From Thermohalobaculum sp038534135 (GTDB taxonomy: Bacteria > Pseudomonadota > Alphaproteobacteria > Rhodobacterales > Rhodobacteraceae), in contig JBCAXJ010000020.1 in NCBI GenBank assembly GCA_038534135.1, forward strand, positions 1-64,000: a stretch of 64,000 bases of DNA, written 5' to 3'. Below the pieces are notes generated by a model that saw nothing but the letters and a program-made list of their open reading frames with translations, did not search any database and was not told the origin of the DNA. Below, in pieces: positions 9,150 to 17,110 of the stretch. How positions within the stretch are numbered: position 1 is the first letter of the stretch; each line of letters begins with the position of its first letter. The position numbers and the translations under genes were made by a program.

Positions 9150-9164
9150 GTCCGTTGAACGGAC
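9150..9164. promoter_or_regulatory. Palindrome between divergent genes
   Basis: GTCCGTT-G-AACGGAC is a perfect inverted repeat with 7-base arms and a 1-base centre. It lies between the start of the leftward DUF2147 gene (9067) and the rightward DUF1992 gene (9214), the position expected for an operator shared by two divergent promoters. No regulator gene is adjacent, so its partner is unknown. Confidence 0.35.
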
Positions 9165-9213
9165 GCGACCCTGTCACCAAGTGCTGTGTGCCAAGTAAAC
9201 CCGAGAGGCGGAC

Positions 9214-9537
9214 GTGAGGTTTAGTGATCTTGCGGAGCGCCAAATTCTGAAGGCACAGGCGGAGGGTCAGTTGGACGATCTGGCTGGCCAAGGACAGCCT
9301 CTGCCACCAGCGGACAATGGCGATGCGGCCGCGTCGGCGGGTTTCAGGATCATGGCCGAAGCAGGAGCGCTTCCGCGTGAGATCACGTTGAAAAAGCAGA
9401 TCGATGACCAACGCCGAGTGCTCAAAGCCTCGATCGGCACGGGCATGGAGAAGGCCGAGATGCGGACGCTTGCCAATCTGGAGCTTCGCCTCGCGATCGA
9501 GCAAGAGGCGCGCCGCAAGTTCTACGCGACCGCCTGA
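9214..9537 (+). CDS. DUF1992 / DnaJC28-like conserved domain protein
   Basis: 107 residues. The segment AERQILKAQAEGQLDDLAGQGQPLPP is the signature of DUF1992, the conserved region also found in human DNAJC28 and in bacterial YhdN-like proteins; the rest is helical with a basic patch (KKQIDDQRRVLKASIG). No signal peptide or membrane helix, so it is cytoplasmic. The molecular function is not established. It converges on the SCO operon, whose last gene ends at 9587. Confidence 0.8.
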   Translation: MRFSDLAERQILKAQAEGQLDDLAGQGQPLPPADNGDAAASAGFRIMAEAGALPREITLKKQIDDQRRVLKASIGTGMEKAEMRTLANLELRLAIEQEARRKFYATA

Positions 9538-9586
9538 TAAATCGCGCAGGCCATGTCCAAAGGCTGGCGCGTCTCAGCAGCGGCCC

Positions 9587-10216
9587 TCAGAGATACCCTT
9601 TCAGGATGTCCGCCATACGGTCTGGGCCAAGGATCGGTGGCAGCAGAGTCAGGACCTTTCCGTCTGCGCCGATCAGGTAGATGAAGCTGCCATGCGCGTA
9701 GATCGGCTGGCCTTCGGCGTCCTCTCCGACAAGGCTCGTCTCGACCTGAAAGGCATCGCGCGCCTTGGCCAGCGACGCCTCGGACCCCGTCAGGCCGCGC
9801 AGTTTCGGATGCCATTTGGCCAACGCGGGGCCGATTTTCTCGGGGGTGTCGCGTGCGGGGTCGACGGTGATCAGCAGCGGTGTCAGGTCATCGACTTGAT
9901 CGCCGAGCAGATCCAGGGCAGCCCCAAGGCGTGGCAGAGCGACCGAACAGATCGCCTCGCAATTCGCATAACCGAAGAAGATCGCCATCGGCTTACCCGC
10001 GAAATCCGCTTGCGTGACCGCGCGGCCATCCTGATCGATCAGATCAAATTCGGCTGTGATGTCGACCGGGAAAGGCAAGCCCGGCGTCGGGGCACCCACT
10101 GCGGCGCCACTTTCAGCCTTGTGCGCTGCGGCTTCCTCGGGCGAGCCGTGCTTCACCCCGTCATGCGCAAGCGCGGGCCCCGCCAGAAGCAGGGCCAGCA
10201 GGGCAACCAGACGCAT
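9587..10216 (-). CDS. SCO1/SenC-type copper protein
   Basis: 209 residues from the ATG at 10216, whose A is shared with the TGA of the upstream gene (TGATG), so translation is coupled. A signal peptide (MRLVALLALLLAGPALAH) precedes a His-containing region (HDGVKHGSPEEAAAHK). The thioredoxin-fold SCO core has Cys86 and Cys90 in NCEAIC and the conserved His175 in AHGSFIY; these three bind copper in SCO proteins. LLITVDPARDTPE is a further family mark. SCO proteins deliver copper to the CuA site of cytochrome oxidase or reduce its thiols. The usual CPxxCP reads CEAICS here. It is the last of a three-gene leftward operon. Confidence 0.88.
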   Translation of the reverse strand: MRLVALLALLLAGPALAHDGVKHGSPEEAAAHKAESGAAVGAPTPGLPFPVDITAEFDLIDQDGRAVTQADFAGKPMAIFFGYANCEAICSVALPRLGAALDLLGDQVDDLTPLLITVDPARDTPEKIGPALAKWHPKLRGLTGSEASLAKARDAFQVETSLVGEDAEGQPIYAHGSFIYLIGADGKVLTLLPPILGPDRMADILKGYL

Positions 10217-10797
10217 CAATAGAACTCCTCGATGAACGTCTTGTCGGCCTCGGCACCCAGGCCGAGCCAGCCATTTGCCTCGATCGCCGCGGCGACCGCC
10301 GGATCATGCCGGAACCAAGGGCCCTTCTTGTCGGCGAGGTCCTTGTTGTCGCGCTTCCACATCCGGGTCCAACGCTTCGTCTTGGCCCACTTGTCCGAGC
10401 CTTCACGCTGGACTGCAAAGACCTGGTAGAACTTGGTCGATGTGACGGCCGGATCGCCGACGAGCAGACCGTCGACGGTCACGTTCTGCCCGCAATACGG
10501 CGCCAGATCGACGGTCGCGCCGTTGAACGAGGCCTGGCTGTTCTTCGCAGTCAGCACAAGGACGCCGTCCGCCTCGCGGATTAGGCCCATCTGACGCTTG
10601 CCAGCACCGCAGCTGTCGGCGCAATCGCCGGTCAGCTCGCACAGAATGTCGACAACCTTCGCCTTGAACAGCGCGTTCTCACGACCTTGCAGGTTCTTCC
10701 AGCCGGTTACCTGGCTGCCTTCTGCGAATTCGCCCTCGGCCGCCGCCGGGAACGCCATCAAAACGGCCAGTGCCGCTGCGATCATTGTGCGGATCAT
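10216..10797 (-). CDS. Secreted cysteine-rich protein of SCO operon
   Basis: 193 residues from the ATG at 10797, preceded by AGGGAG; an in-frame ATG at 10812 that overlaps the upstream stop (ATGA) is the alternative. A signal peptide (MIRTMIAAALAVLMAFPAAA) is clear. The mature part has ILCELTGDCADSCGAG, giving a Cys-x5-Cys-x3-Cys cluster, and later LAPYCGQNV. The pattern VxIxCxxxG...C...C...GLI..DGVLVL resembles the neighbouring 10809-11261 product, suggesting the two share a domain. No known family recognised. With SCO downstream, a copper- or heme-linked periplasmic role is an inference. Confidence 0.7.
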   Translation of the reverse strand: MIRTMIAAALAVLMAFPAAAEGEFAEGSQVTGWKNLQGRENALFKAKVVDILCELTGDCADSCGAGKRQMGLIREADGVLVLTAKNSQASFNGATVDLAPYCGQNVTVDGLLVGDPAVTSTKFYQVFAVQREGSDKWAKTKRWTRMWKRDNKDLADKKGPWFRHDPAVAAAIEANGWLGLGAEADKTFIEEFY

Positions 10798-10808
10798 GGT
10801 GTTCTCCC

Positions 10809-11261
10809 TCATTCGCCGGTTACGGATTTCGGGATGGCAAAGCCCGGGGTGACGCCGAAATCCTCGTGGCTGAGGTTGGTGATCCCGGCATCGGCCACGA
10901 CCTGCTCGACGATCAGGTAGTTCACGCCGTCACGCTTGTGCAGGATGCCATCGGCGGTGATCTCGTGGCTCTGGACGCTGAGGAGCGTGTCGCCCGCGAC
11001 ATCGCCGTTGCCCTCCCACTTGAGGACCATGTAGACGGTGCCGTCCTCGGCCAGCACGCCGACGGGAATGCCGCCCGCCGCGCACCAGATCGCGCAGGTA
11101 TGGTGGGCCGAGCCGACAACCGATTCCGGTGCGCCCATGACCCCCGAGAAGTAACACCACGTGTCGATGATCTCGCCCTTGACTTGCACCCGCTCGCCTT
11201 CCGCCGCGACGGCCGGAAGCGCGGCCAGCGCCAGAACGGCCCCTGCAATCCACTTCAGCAT
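10809..11261 (-). CDS. Secreted protein with HHTC-x3-C motif, SCO operon
   Basis: 150 residues with a signal peptide (MLKWIAGAVLALAALPAVAA). The mature protein contains EIIDTWCYFSG and SAHHTCAIWCAAGG, i.e. one Cys then His-His-Thr-Cys-x3-Cys, a set of residues suited to bind a metal ion. The remainder is beta-rich (DGTVYMVLKWEGNGDVAG). GAGGAAAC before the ATG supports the start. Its stop overlaps the next gene's alternative ATG. It is the first gene of the SCO operon. No established family recognised; periplasmic copper handling is a guess from the motif and neighbours. Confidence 0.7.
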   Translation of the reverse strand: MLKWIAGAVLALAALPAVAAEGERVQVKGEIIDTWCYFSGVMGAPESVVGSAHHTCAIWCAAGGIPVGVLAEDGTVYMVLKWEGNGDVAGDTLLSVQSHEITADGILHKRDGVNYLIVEQVVADAGITNLSHEDFGVTPGFAIPKSVTGE

Positions 11262-11385
11262 GTGTTTCCTCCTCTGGTTTTGCCGGAGGATGTGTCAGAT
11301 GAACGGGACAGGCAAATCACGAAATCGCAGGATGCGGTGAGGTGGTCCCTTTGCAACCGGGCGCGGGCGGGCTAAGCGGCGCGGC

Positions 11386-12108
11386 ATGATACTCTACCCT
11401 GCAATCGACCTGAAAGACGGCCAGTGCGTTCGCCTGCTGCGCGGCGAGATGGATGCAGCCACGGTGTTCAACGACGACCCGGCGGCGCAAGCCCGTGCGT
11501 TCCAGGATGCGGGCTGCACCTGGATCCATCTGGTGGACTTGAACGGGGCCTTTGCCGGAGAGCCGGTCAACGGCGCCGCGGTCGAGGCGATCCTGGGGGC
11601 AATCTCGGTGCCCGCGCAATTGGGCGGCGGGATCCGGGACATGGCAACGATCGAGATGTGGCTGGGTAAGGGGCTGGCGCGCGTGATCCTGGGCACGGTC
11701 GCGGTGCGGAATCCGGATCTGGTGCGCGAGGCGGCAAAAGCGTTCCCCGGCCAGATCGCGGTCGGGATCGACGCACGCGGCGGGATGGTCGCAGTCGAAG
11801 GCTGGGCCGAGACGACGGACATGACAGCGTTGGATCTCGCGTGGAAGTTCGAGGACGCCGGCGTCGCCGCGATCATCTACACGGACATTGACCGAGACGG
11901 CGCCATGCAGGGCCCGAATATCGAAGCCACTGCCAATTTGGCGAACGCCGTCTCGATCCCGGTGATCGTCTCGGGCGGGGTATCATCGCTGGAGGACTTG
12001 CGTGCGGTCAAGGCGAGTGGCGCACCATTCGATGGCGTCATCTCCGGGCGCGCTTTGTATGACGGTCAGATCAGCGTCGCCGAGGCCGTGCCGCTGCTTC
12101 AGGGTTGA
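11386..12108 (+). CDS. hisA: HisA, phosphoribosyl-formimino-AICAR-ribotide isomerase
   Basis: 240 residues, the normal length for this TIM-barrel enzyme of histidine biosynthesis. It catalyses the Amadori rearrangement of ProFAR to PRFAR. The start MILYPAIDLKDGQCVRLLRG is diagnostic; Asp8 and Asp129 (GIDARGG) are the two catalytic acids, and LGGGIRD and VSGGVSSLEDL are the phosphate-binding loops. Other his genes are not in the window, so hisA stands alone here. No strong ribosome-binding site is visible. It is cytoplasmic. Confidence 0.95.
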   Translation: MILYPAIDLKDGQCVRLLRGEMDAATVFNDDPAAQARAFQDAGCTWIHLVDLNGAFAGEPVNGAAVEAILGAISVPAQLGGGIRDMATIEMWLGKGLARVILGTVAVRNPDLVREAAKAFPGQIAVGIDARGGMVAVEGWAETTDMTALDLAWKFEDAGVAAIIYTDIDRDGAMQGPNIEATANLANAVSIPVIVSGGVSSLEDLRAVKASGAPFDGVISGRALYDGQISVAEAVPLLQG

Positions 12109-12118
12109 GTTGCATTCA

Positions 12119-12149
12119 TTGATTTTTAAAGTCGATGAACGCATATTAT
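12119..12149 (+). promoter_or_regulatory. Possible promoter upstream of the amber-broken small gene
   Basis: TTGATT (12119-12124) and TATTAT (12144-12149) resemble -35 and -10 boxes with a 19-base spacer, slightly longer than ideal. The stretch is strikingly AT-rich in a GC-rich neighbourhood and lies 22 bases before the GTG start of the small gene at 12172. Confidence 0.4.
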
Positions 12150-12171
12150 TCGTGTGAGAGGAGTGGTAACC

Positions 12172-12405
12172 GTGACCAATGATCAGATCGCATCGAAGCT
12201 GGACGACCTGAACAAGAAGCTTGTTCATTAGTTCGCACGCATCGATACGCGGTTCAACGAGGTCGATACCCGCCTGACGTCCTTGGAGAAGCACTCGGTC
12301 ACCCGCTCGGACGTGCATTCGGCAGTATTCCAGGGGCTAGCATTTGCAGCTGCGGCCATTGTCGGAACGGTTGTCGTCCTCAATTCCATCGGCGCGTTCG
12401 GCTGA
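12172..12405 (+). pseudogene. Small coiled-coil membrane protein, interrupted by an amber codon
   Basis: From a GTG at 12172 with AGGAG eight bases upstream, 19 codons (MTNDQIASKLDDLNKKLVH) are followed by TAG at 12229-12231, after which the same frame stays open for 57 more codons to TGA at 12403-12405. The continuation FARIDTRFNEVDTRLTSLEK is a typical heptad coiled coil, followed by a hydrophobic helix (AVFQGLAFAAAAIVGTVVVL). Reading through the TAG gives a coherent 77-residue protein of coiled coil plus membrane anchor. A single C-to-T change (CAG to TAG) would explain it. Either it is a fresh pseudogene, the codon is read through, or there is a sequencing error. Confidence 0.65.
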
Positions 12406-12408
12406 GCA

Positions 12409-13353
12409 CTACTTCTCCGGTAACACCGTGAAATCCATCAGCAGCGTTCGCTGCACGGAATTGAAATTGTCATCCGAGATCAGCGTCAAACGCAGGTCGC
12501 CGCGTCCGTCGGTCCACAGCGCGATGCCTTCCATGTTATCGATGCCACTGGCGTTCTCCCAGGCTGCCAACGTCTTCAGCGTGTCGGCGACCGGGAACCC
12601 GTCCTCACTCAGATCATAACGTTCGACGCGGATTGAGACGCCCAACAACAGCGAGAAATCACGCTTCAACAGGTAAAGCCTGCCATCGGGGCCTACATCC
12701 GCGCCAGTGACGTAGTGTCGGCCCGTGATCGGCAGGGACCCACGGTCGAACGCACCGCTATAACGGAGGACGAACACCGGAAACGCGTCGTTCTCCGGTT
12801 CTTCGCGGATCGCAATGATCCGGCCGTCCGGGGTGGTGGCAAGACCTTCCAGACCCTTGTTGGATCCGAAACGCTCGAAGCGAGTGTCCGTGACCTCGTC
12901 GTCCAGACGCCCTTCTTCCAGATGGAACGCGATCCGGTGATCCCACTCGAACGAGACGGCCATGAAACCATCGCGCAGGGTCAGGCCCTCGGCGTCCCGT
13001 CCGCCCTTGTCGAGACGCCGACCCTCGGCACCCGTCATCGGCGCATAGCCTGCCAACACCGGATAAAGACCGTTCGCGCGGTCCTCGATGTCCGCGAGCA
13101 GCCACCAGCCTCGGTCAGAGACCGAAATCAGCTTGCCATCCGACATCAGCAGGCCCGAGAACCCGCCAAAATCGTCGTTGTCGGAGGTCAGTTCGACCGT
13201 GCCGTGCAGGACCAGCCCATCAAGCTTGCCGTCCACGATGTCGACCGGAGTCGCCCGGATCTCGATCAGCGGGGTGCCGCCCGGTCCGGTCTGCTCGGCC
13301 GATGCGCTACCAACAGCAAGCAAAAGCGCAACGATTGAAACAAGACGCCTCAC
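12409..13353 (-). CDS. Phytase-like esterase-family secreted protein
   Basis: 314 residues from the GTG at 13353, which overlaps the mepA stop by four bases (GTGA). The frame is open further upstream but that part is antisense to mepA. A signal peptide (MRRLVSIVALLLAVGSASA) comes first. The body has FGGFSGLLMSDGKLISVSDRGWW, DAEGLTLRDG, GSNKGLEGLATTPDGR and NMEGIALWTD, the repeated blades of the 'esterase-like activity of phytase' family (phytase-like beta-propeller). Members are periplasmic or lipoprotein hydrolases of unclear substrate. Translation coupled to MepA suggests a role in the envelope. Confidence 0.8.
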   Translation of the reverse strand: MRRLVSIVALLLAVGSASAEQTGPGGTPLIEIRATPVDIVDGKLDGLVLHGTVELTSDNDDFGGFSGLLMSDGKLISVSDRGWWLLADIEDRANGLYPVLAGYAPMTGAEGRRLDKGGRDAEGLTLRDGFMAVSFEWDHRIAFHLEEGRLDDEVTDTRFERFGSNKGLEGLATTPDGRIIAIREEPENDAFPVFVLRYSGAFDRGSLPITGRHYVTGADVGPDGRLYLLKRDFSLLLGVSIRVERYDLSEDGFPVADTLKTLAAWENASGIDNMEGIALWTDGRGDLRLTLISDDNFNSVQRTLLMDFTVLPEK

Positions 13354-14204
13354 TTTTGCAGGACACTCTCGCAGGCCAGCGGCAGATCGGCCATCCGGAT
13401 CGCGCGGCGCGGTTTCTTCTTCACGCCGGGCTTCGGTTTCGGGTTCTTCGCCTCGTCCGAGAACCACCACGCCAGCGTCGCGTCGCAACCATCGCCCGCC
13501 GGGATCGGCGCCTGGTTGACGCAGCCGATCTCGCCGATCGGACAGGTCAAGCGCACGTGAAAATGCGCATTGTGCCCGTACCAGGGACGGATCTTGCGCA
13601 GCCAGCTTCGGTCGGTGCCCTTGGGCTCGGCCCAGCAAAGCTCCTGCTTGATCGCTGCGTGCACGAAGATCCGCGCCACGGCAGGATCGCTTGCGGCGGC
13701 CTTCAGCACCTGATGATGCGTTGGCGTCCACTTGGCGTTCACGCTGTCGCCGGACACGACCACGTCCGAGGAAATCCGCTCGCGCTCCGCCCGGCTCAGC
13801 GTCCTGCCGAGCGGCGGCTTCAGCCAGATATCGGCGTCCAGCCCGATCTGATGGGAACGGTGTCCCGACCGCATCGGCCCACCCCTCGGCTGAGAGATAT
13901 CCCCGACATAAAGCCCTGCCCACCCGATCTGCTGCACCTGAGCGGACAGGCGTTCCACGAACCGGATCGTCGAGGGATGCCCCCAGTTGCGATTACGGCT
14001 GAGGCGCATTGCCTGCCATCCAGGCGCTGTTTCGGGCAGTTCCTCGGCCCCGGCAAGACACCCTTTCGCGTAGCTGCCGTGCGAGGCCGGACCGAGTTGG
14101 GACGGCGTGCTCTTCGCCCCGAAAAGCTGCTTCGCGGTCTTCGCCTCAAGGTCGGCGGCAGATGTCAGGAGCAATGCGGTGCAAGCGATCAGCAAACGGA
14201 ACAC
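13350..14204 (-). CDS. mepA: MepA, penicillin-insensitive murein endopeptidase
   Basis: 284 residues. GTG start with GGAGGATCTCC upstream, then a signal peptide (MFRLLIACTALLLTSAA). HRSHQIGLDADIW (His115 to Trp127) and GHNAHFHVRL hold the zinc ligands of the LAS metallopeptidase fold of MepA. The enzyme cleaves D-Ala-meso-DAP cross-links in peptidoglycan in the periplasm. Paired cysteines (around KGCLAG, ELCWAE, RLTCPIGEIGCV, GDGCDA) fit the disulfides of the family. It heads a two-gene unit with the phytase-like protein. Confidence 0.9.
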   Translation of the reverse strand: MFRLLIACTALLLTSAADLEAKTAKQLFGAKSTPSQLGPASHGSYAKGCLAGAEELPETAPGWQAMRLSRNRNWGHPSTIRFVERLSAQVQQIGWAGLYVGDISQPRGGPMRSGHRSHQIGLDADIWLKPPLGRTLSRAERERISSDVVVSGDSVNAKWTPTHHQVLKAAASDPAVARIFVHAAIKQELCWAEPKGTDRSWLRKIRPWYGHNAHFHVRLTCPIGEIGCVNQAPIPAGDGCDATLAWWFSDEAKNPKPKPGVKKKPRRAIRMADLPLACESVLQK

Positions 14205-14380
14205 GGAGATCCTCCCTGGCGGCGAACGCGACAGACCATGCCATCCTTTCTAAACACCTGAAAGACCTCGCTGCGTCGCATGATCGACACATCGCGAAGG
14301 TCCGGCCAGAAGTGGATTGCCAGAACCGGCCCTTGGCTTAGAGTGGCGCCGATCCCGACTGGCCAATCAGGAGACCGTGC

Positions 14381-14629
14381 ATGTTGAAAGTCCAGACCTT
14401 TCCCATCGCCGATGTTCGGGTCCCGGCCAAGCGCAAGCGGACGCTGGAGGAGGCGAAGGTCGACGATCTGGCGAACGATATTCTCGATAACGGCCAGACC
14501 ACGCCGATCCGCGTGCGCGCGGACGGGGACGCCTTTGTGTTGATCGAAGGGCTGCACCGGCTCGAGGCCCTGCGCGCACTGGGAGAAGATCAGATCAACG
14601 GCTATCTGGTTCAGGCGCGTAAGTTCTGA
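14381..14629 (+). CDS. Stand-alone ParB-like nuclease-fold domain
   Basis: 82 residues, just the N-terminal domain of ParB/sulfiredoxin type: DVRVPAKRKRTLEEAKVDDLANDI, then the turn NGQTTPIRVRADG and VLIEGLHRLEALRALG, which matches the GxHRxxA box of ParB CTPase domains (here GLHRLEA). There is no helix-turn-helix, so it is not a partition protein; similar short proteins include sulfiredoxins and unknown regulators, but no active-site Cys is present. CAGGAG lies upstream. Converges with the SDR gene at 14646. Confidence 0.8.
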   Translation: MLKVQTFPIADVRVPAKRKRTLEEAKVDDLANDILDNGQTTPIRVRADGDAFVLIEGLHRLEALRALGEDQINGYLVQARKF

Positions 14630-14645
14630 GCCCGTAGCACGGGCG

Positions 14646-15413
14646 TTACTCCGGGCCGTCTTTCGTGTGATAACCGACATAGCCCCGGTTCCAGACCGGG
14701 CTGATCACCAGTTGATTGACGCAGACATGCGCGGGCATCCGAGCGAGGAACAGGATCGTCTCGCCCATCTCCTCGGGCTGCACCATCCGGGCGCGATCCT
14801 CGGCGCTCATCGGGACGGGCCGCTTGTCCATGATCGGGGTCGAGACCTCACCCGGACAGAGTGCACAGGCGCGGATGCCGTTGATGCACTCCTCCATGTT
14901 CAGGCTCTCGGTCATCGCCGTCATGCCGTGTTTTGCGGCGTTATAAGCAGGCCCGGTCAAGAAGCTGACATGCACCCCGGCCCAGGACGAGACATTGATC
15001 ACCAGCCCTTCTTGCTGCGCCCGCATCGACGGCAGCACGGCTTGCGTGCAGTAGAACGCGCCGTTCAGATCGATCTGCACCACCGCATCCCAGTCATCCA
15101 GCGAGACATCCGGCCAGTGCCGCTTTGGGATGTTGATACCCGCCGAGTTCAGCAGGATGTCGACGGTGCCATGTGCCTCGACGACAGACGCCCCAAGCGC
15201 CATCGCGGCGTCCCGGTCAGCGACATCCAGCGGTGCCACATGTGCCTCGCCGCCTGACGCGCGAATTCGACCGGCCAGATCTTCCAGCGGCTCGACCCGC
15301 CGCCCAGACAGCACGACCCGGCATCCGGCCTCGGCCAGTTTCTCGGCTCCGGCCTCGCCAATGCCGGTTCCCGCCCCGGTGATCCAGGCAAGCTTTCCTG
15401 ACAGATCGCGCAT
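14646..15413 (-). CDS. Short-chain dehydrogenase/reductase
   Basis: 255 residues from the ATG at 15413 with GGGAGGAG upstream. TGAGTGIGEA (residues 13-22) is the NAD(P)-binding loop; NSAGIN, the Ser in NVSSWAG and YNAAK give the catalytic Asn-Ser-Tyr-Lys set. CPGEVSTPI follows as expected. This is the classical SDR family; the substrate is unknown. It is transcribed away from the ABC importer operon that begins at 15552 and is probably monocistronic. Confidence 0.85.
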   Translation of the reverse strand: MRDLSGKLAWITGAGTGIGEAGAEKLAEAGCRVVLSGRRVEPLEDLAGRIRASGGEAHVAPLDVADRDAAMALGASVVEAHGTVDILLNSAGINIPKRHWPDVSLDDWDAVVQIDLNGAFYCTQAVLPSMRAQQEGLVINVSSWAGVHVSFLTGPAYNAAKHGMTAMTESLNMEECINGIRACALCPGEVSTPIMDKRPVPMSAEDRARMVQPEEMGETILFLARMPAHVCVNQLVISPVWNRGYVGYHTKDGPE

Positions 15414-15551
15414 CGTCTTCTCCTCCCGGTGTCTCTGAGCCTCGGGATATCGCGCACGGGCTGCACCCGCCATCCGCTGGCGGATAAACCGTCACAATTC
15501 CCATTGCGCACCTGCGAAATCTGTTCTTAGCATCCGCACAAGGAGTTCCGA

Positions 15552-16313
15552 ATGACCGCACCCGCCCTGATCGCCGAGAATGTTCATAAGAGCTTTGCCG
15601 AGTTGGAAGTCCTGAAGGGGCTTTCCGTCACCGCGCACGAGGGCGATGTGATCTCGATCCTGGGGTCGTCCGGATCGGGCAAGTCGACCTTCCTGCGCTG
15701 CATCAACTGGCTCGAGGTTCCCGACCAGGGCAGGATCGTTGTCGGTGAGGATGAGGTCGAGGCCGATGGATCCGGCAAGCTGACCGGAGAGACGTTTCGA
15801 AAGGTGACGCGCATCCGCATGCAGCTTGGCATGGTGTTCCAGCAGTTCAATCTGTGGTCCCATCTGACGGTGCTGGAGAACGTGATGGAAGGCCCGATTC
15901 AGGTCCAGCGCCGCCCGAAGGACGCGGTGCATGACGAGGCGATGAACCACCTCGCCCGTGTCGGCATCGCCGAGAAGCACGCGATGTATCCCTCGCAACT
16001 CTCGGGCGGGCAACAACAGCGCGTCGCGATTGCGCGCGCGCTGGCGATGCGACCGAAGGTGCTTCTGTTCGACGAGCCGACCTCGTCTCTCGATCCCGAA
16101 CTGGTCGGCGAGGTGCTGCTGGTCATGAAGGACCTGGCCGCCGAGGGCCGCACGATGATCGTCGTGACCCACGAGATGGGTTTCGCCCGCGAGGTCTCGA
16201 CCCGCACGATCTTCCTGCATCAGGGCGTGGTCGAGGAAGAGGGCCCTCCGGCCGAGGTCTTCGGCAACCCCAAATCCGACCGTTGCAGGGCCTTTCTGGC
16301 CAGTGCATTGTAA
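15552..16313 (+). CDS. Polar amino-acid ABC importer, ATPase
   Basis: 253 residues, the length and form of HisP/GlnQ. Walker A is GSSGSGKST (38-46); MVFQQFNLW carries the Q-loop; LSGGQQQRVAIARAL the signature; LLFDEPTSSLD Walker B; VVTHEMGFA the H-loop. It drives uptake of an amino acid at the inner membrane face. AGGAG precedes the ATG. First gene of an operon continuing with the binding protein (24 bases away) and, after an interruption by an opposite-strand gene, two permeases. Confidence 0.92.
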   Translation: MTAPALIAENVHKSFAELEVLKGLSVTAHEGDVISILGSSGSGKSTFLRCINWLEVPDQGRIVVGEDEVEADGSGKLTGETFRKVTRIRMQLGMVFQQFNLWSHLTVLENVMEGPIQVQRRPKDAVHDEAMNHLARVGIAEKHAMYPSQLSGGQQQRVAIARALAMRPKVLLFDEPTSSLDPELVGEVLLVMKDLAAEGRTMIVVTHEMGFAREVSTRTIFLHQGVVEEEGPPAEVFGNPKSDRCRAFLASAL

Positions 16314-16337
16314 TATTAGGAACATCCAACAGGGAGA

Positions 16338-17075
16338 ATGAGGATGAGCTTCAAGACACTGATCGGCGCGCTGGCGCTGACCGCCATGGCGGGTGCCGCC
16401 TTCGCCGACGGCCACACGGTTCGCATCGGGACCGAGGGCGCTTACCCTCCGTACAACTTCATCAACGACAAGGGTGAGATCGACGGGTTCGAAAAGGAGC
16501 TCGGCGACAAGATGTGCGAGCTCGCCAAGCTCGACTGCACATGGGTCAAGAACGACTGGGATTCGATCATCCCGAACTTGGTGTCGTCGAACTACGATGT
16601 GATCATGGCCGGCATGTCGATCACCGCCGAACGTGACCAGGTCATCGACTTCACGCAGGCTTACATCCCCGCGACCGAGAGTTTCTACGTCTCGACGGCG
16701 GGTTCGGGCGTCGACATCACCAAGGATGTCATCGCCGCGCAGACCAACACGATCCAGGCGGGTCATGTCGCGTCCTCGGGCGCGACGGTTGTCGAGTTCG
16801 CTACGCCGGACGAGACCATTGCCGCTGTGAAGAACGGCGAGGCCGACGCGGTGCTGGCCGATGACGACTACCTCAAGCCGATCGTCGCGGAATCGAATGG
16901 CGAGTTGGAGGTTGTCGGCCGCGTGCGCCTGGGCGGCGGTGTCGGCCTCGGCATTCGCGAAAGCGACGGTGAGTTGCGCGACAAGCTGGACGCCGCGATC
17001 GCAACTTTGAAGGCCGACGGCACCGTGAACACACTGCTGGCCAAGTGGTTCGGCGACGAAGCACCCCAGTGGTGA
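16338..17075 (+). CDS. Polar amino-acid ABC importer, periplasmic binding protein
   Basis: 245 residues. Signal peptide MRMSFKTLIGALALTAMAGAAFA, then HTVRIGTEGAYPPYNFINDKGEIDGFEKEL, the classic opening of SBP family 3 (HisJ/ArgT type). DWDSIIPNLVSSNYDVIMAGMSIT and ERDQVIDFTQAYI are further family marks; the acidic residues fit cationic or polar amino acids. One alternative start at the ATG two codons on. It should deliver substrate to the permease pair encoded after 17875. A GC-rich hairpin follows the stop. Confidence 0.92.
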   Translation: MRMSFKTLIGALALTAMAGAAFADGHTVRIGTEGAYPPYNFINDKGEIDGFEKELGDKMCELAKLDCTWVKNDWDSIIPNLVSSNYDVIMAGMSITAERDQVIDFTQAYIPATESFYVSTAGSGVDITKDVIAAQTNTIQAGHVASSGATVVEFATPDETIAAVKNGEADAVLADDDYLKPIVAESNGELEVVGRVRLGGGVGLGIRESDGELRDKLDAAIATLKADGTVNTLLAKWFGDEAPQW

Positions 17076-17086
17076 TCAGCAATGGG

Positions 17087-17105
17087 GGCGGGTGATCCAC
17101 CCGCC
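17087..17105 (+). terminator. GC hairpin after the binding-protein gene
   Basis: GGCGGGTG-ATC-CACCCGCC is a perfect 8-bp stem with a 3-base loop, starting 12 bases after the binding-protein stop. There is no T-run (TCTCATTA follows). Such hairpins often stabilise or attenuate after highly expressed binding-protein genes; it may also end transcription before the opposite-strand gene. Confidence 0.55.
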
Positions 17106-17110
17106 TCTCA

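Noticed and set aside
13354..13923. N-terminal extension of the phytase-like gene
   Set aside because: The extension is antisense-free but overlaps mepA in another frame and lacks a signal peptide; the GTG at 13353 gives a clean one and couples to mepA.
15492..16766. 424-codon open frame on the minus strand across the ABC ATPase and binding-protein genes
   Set aside because: It is antisense to two clear family members; long antisense frames are common in GC-rich genes and its His/Arg/Asp-rich product matches nothing.
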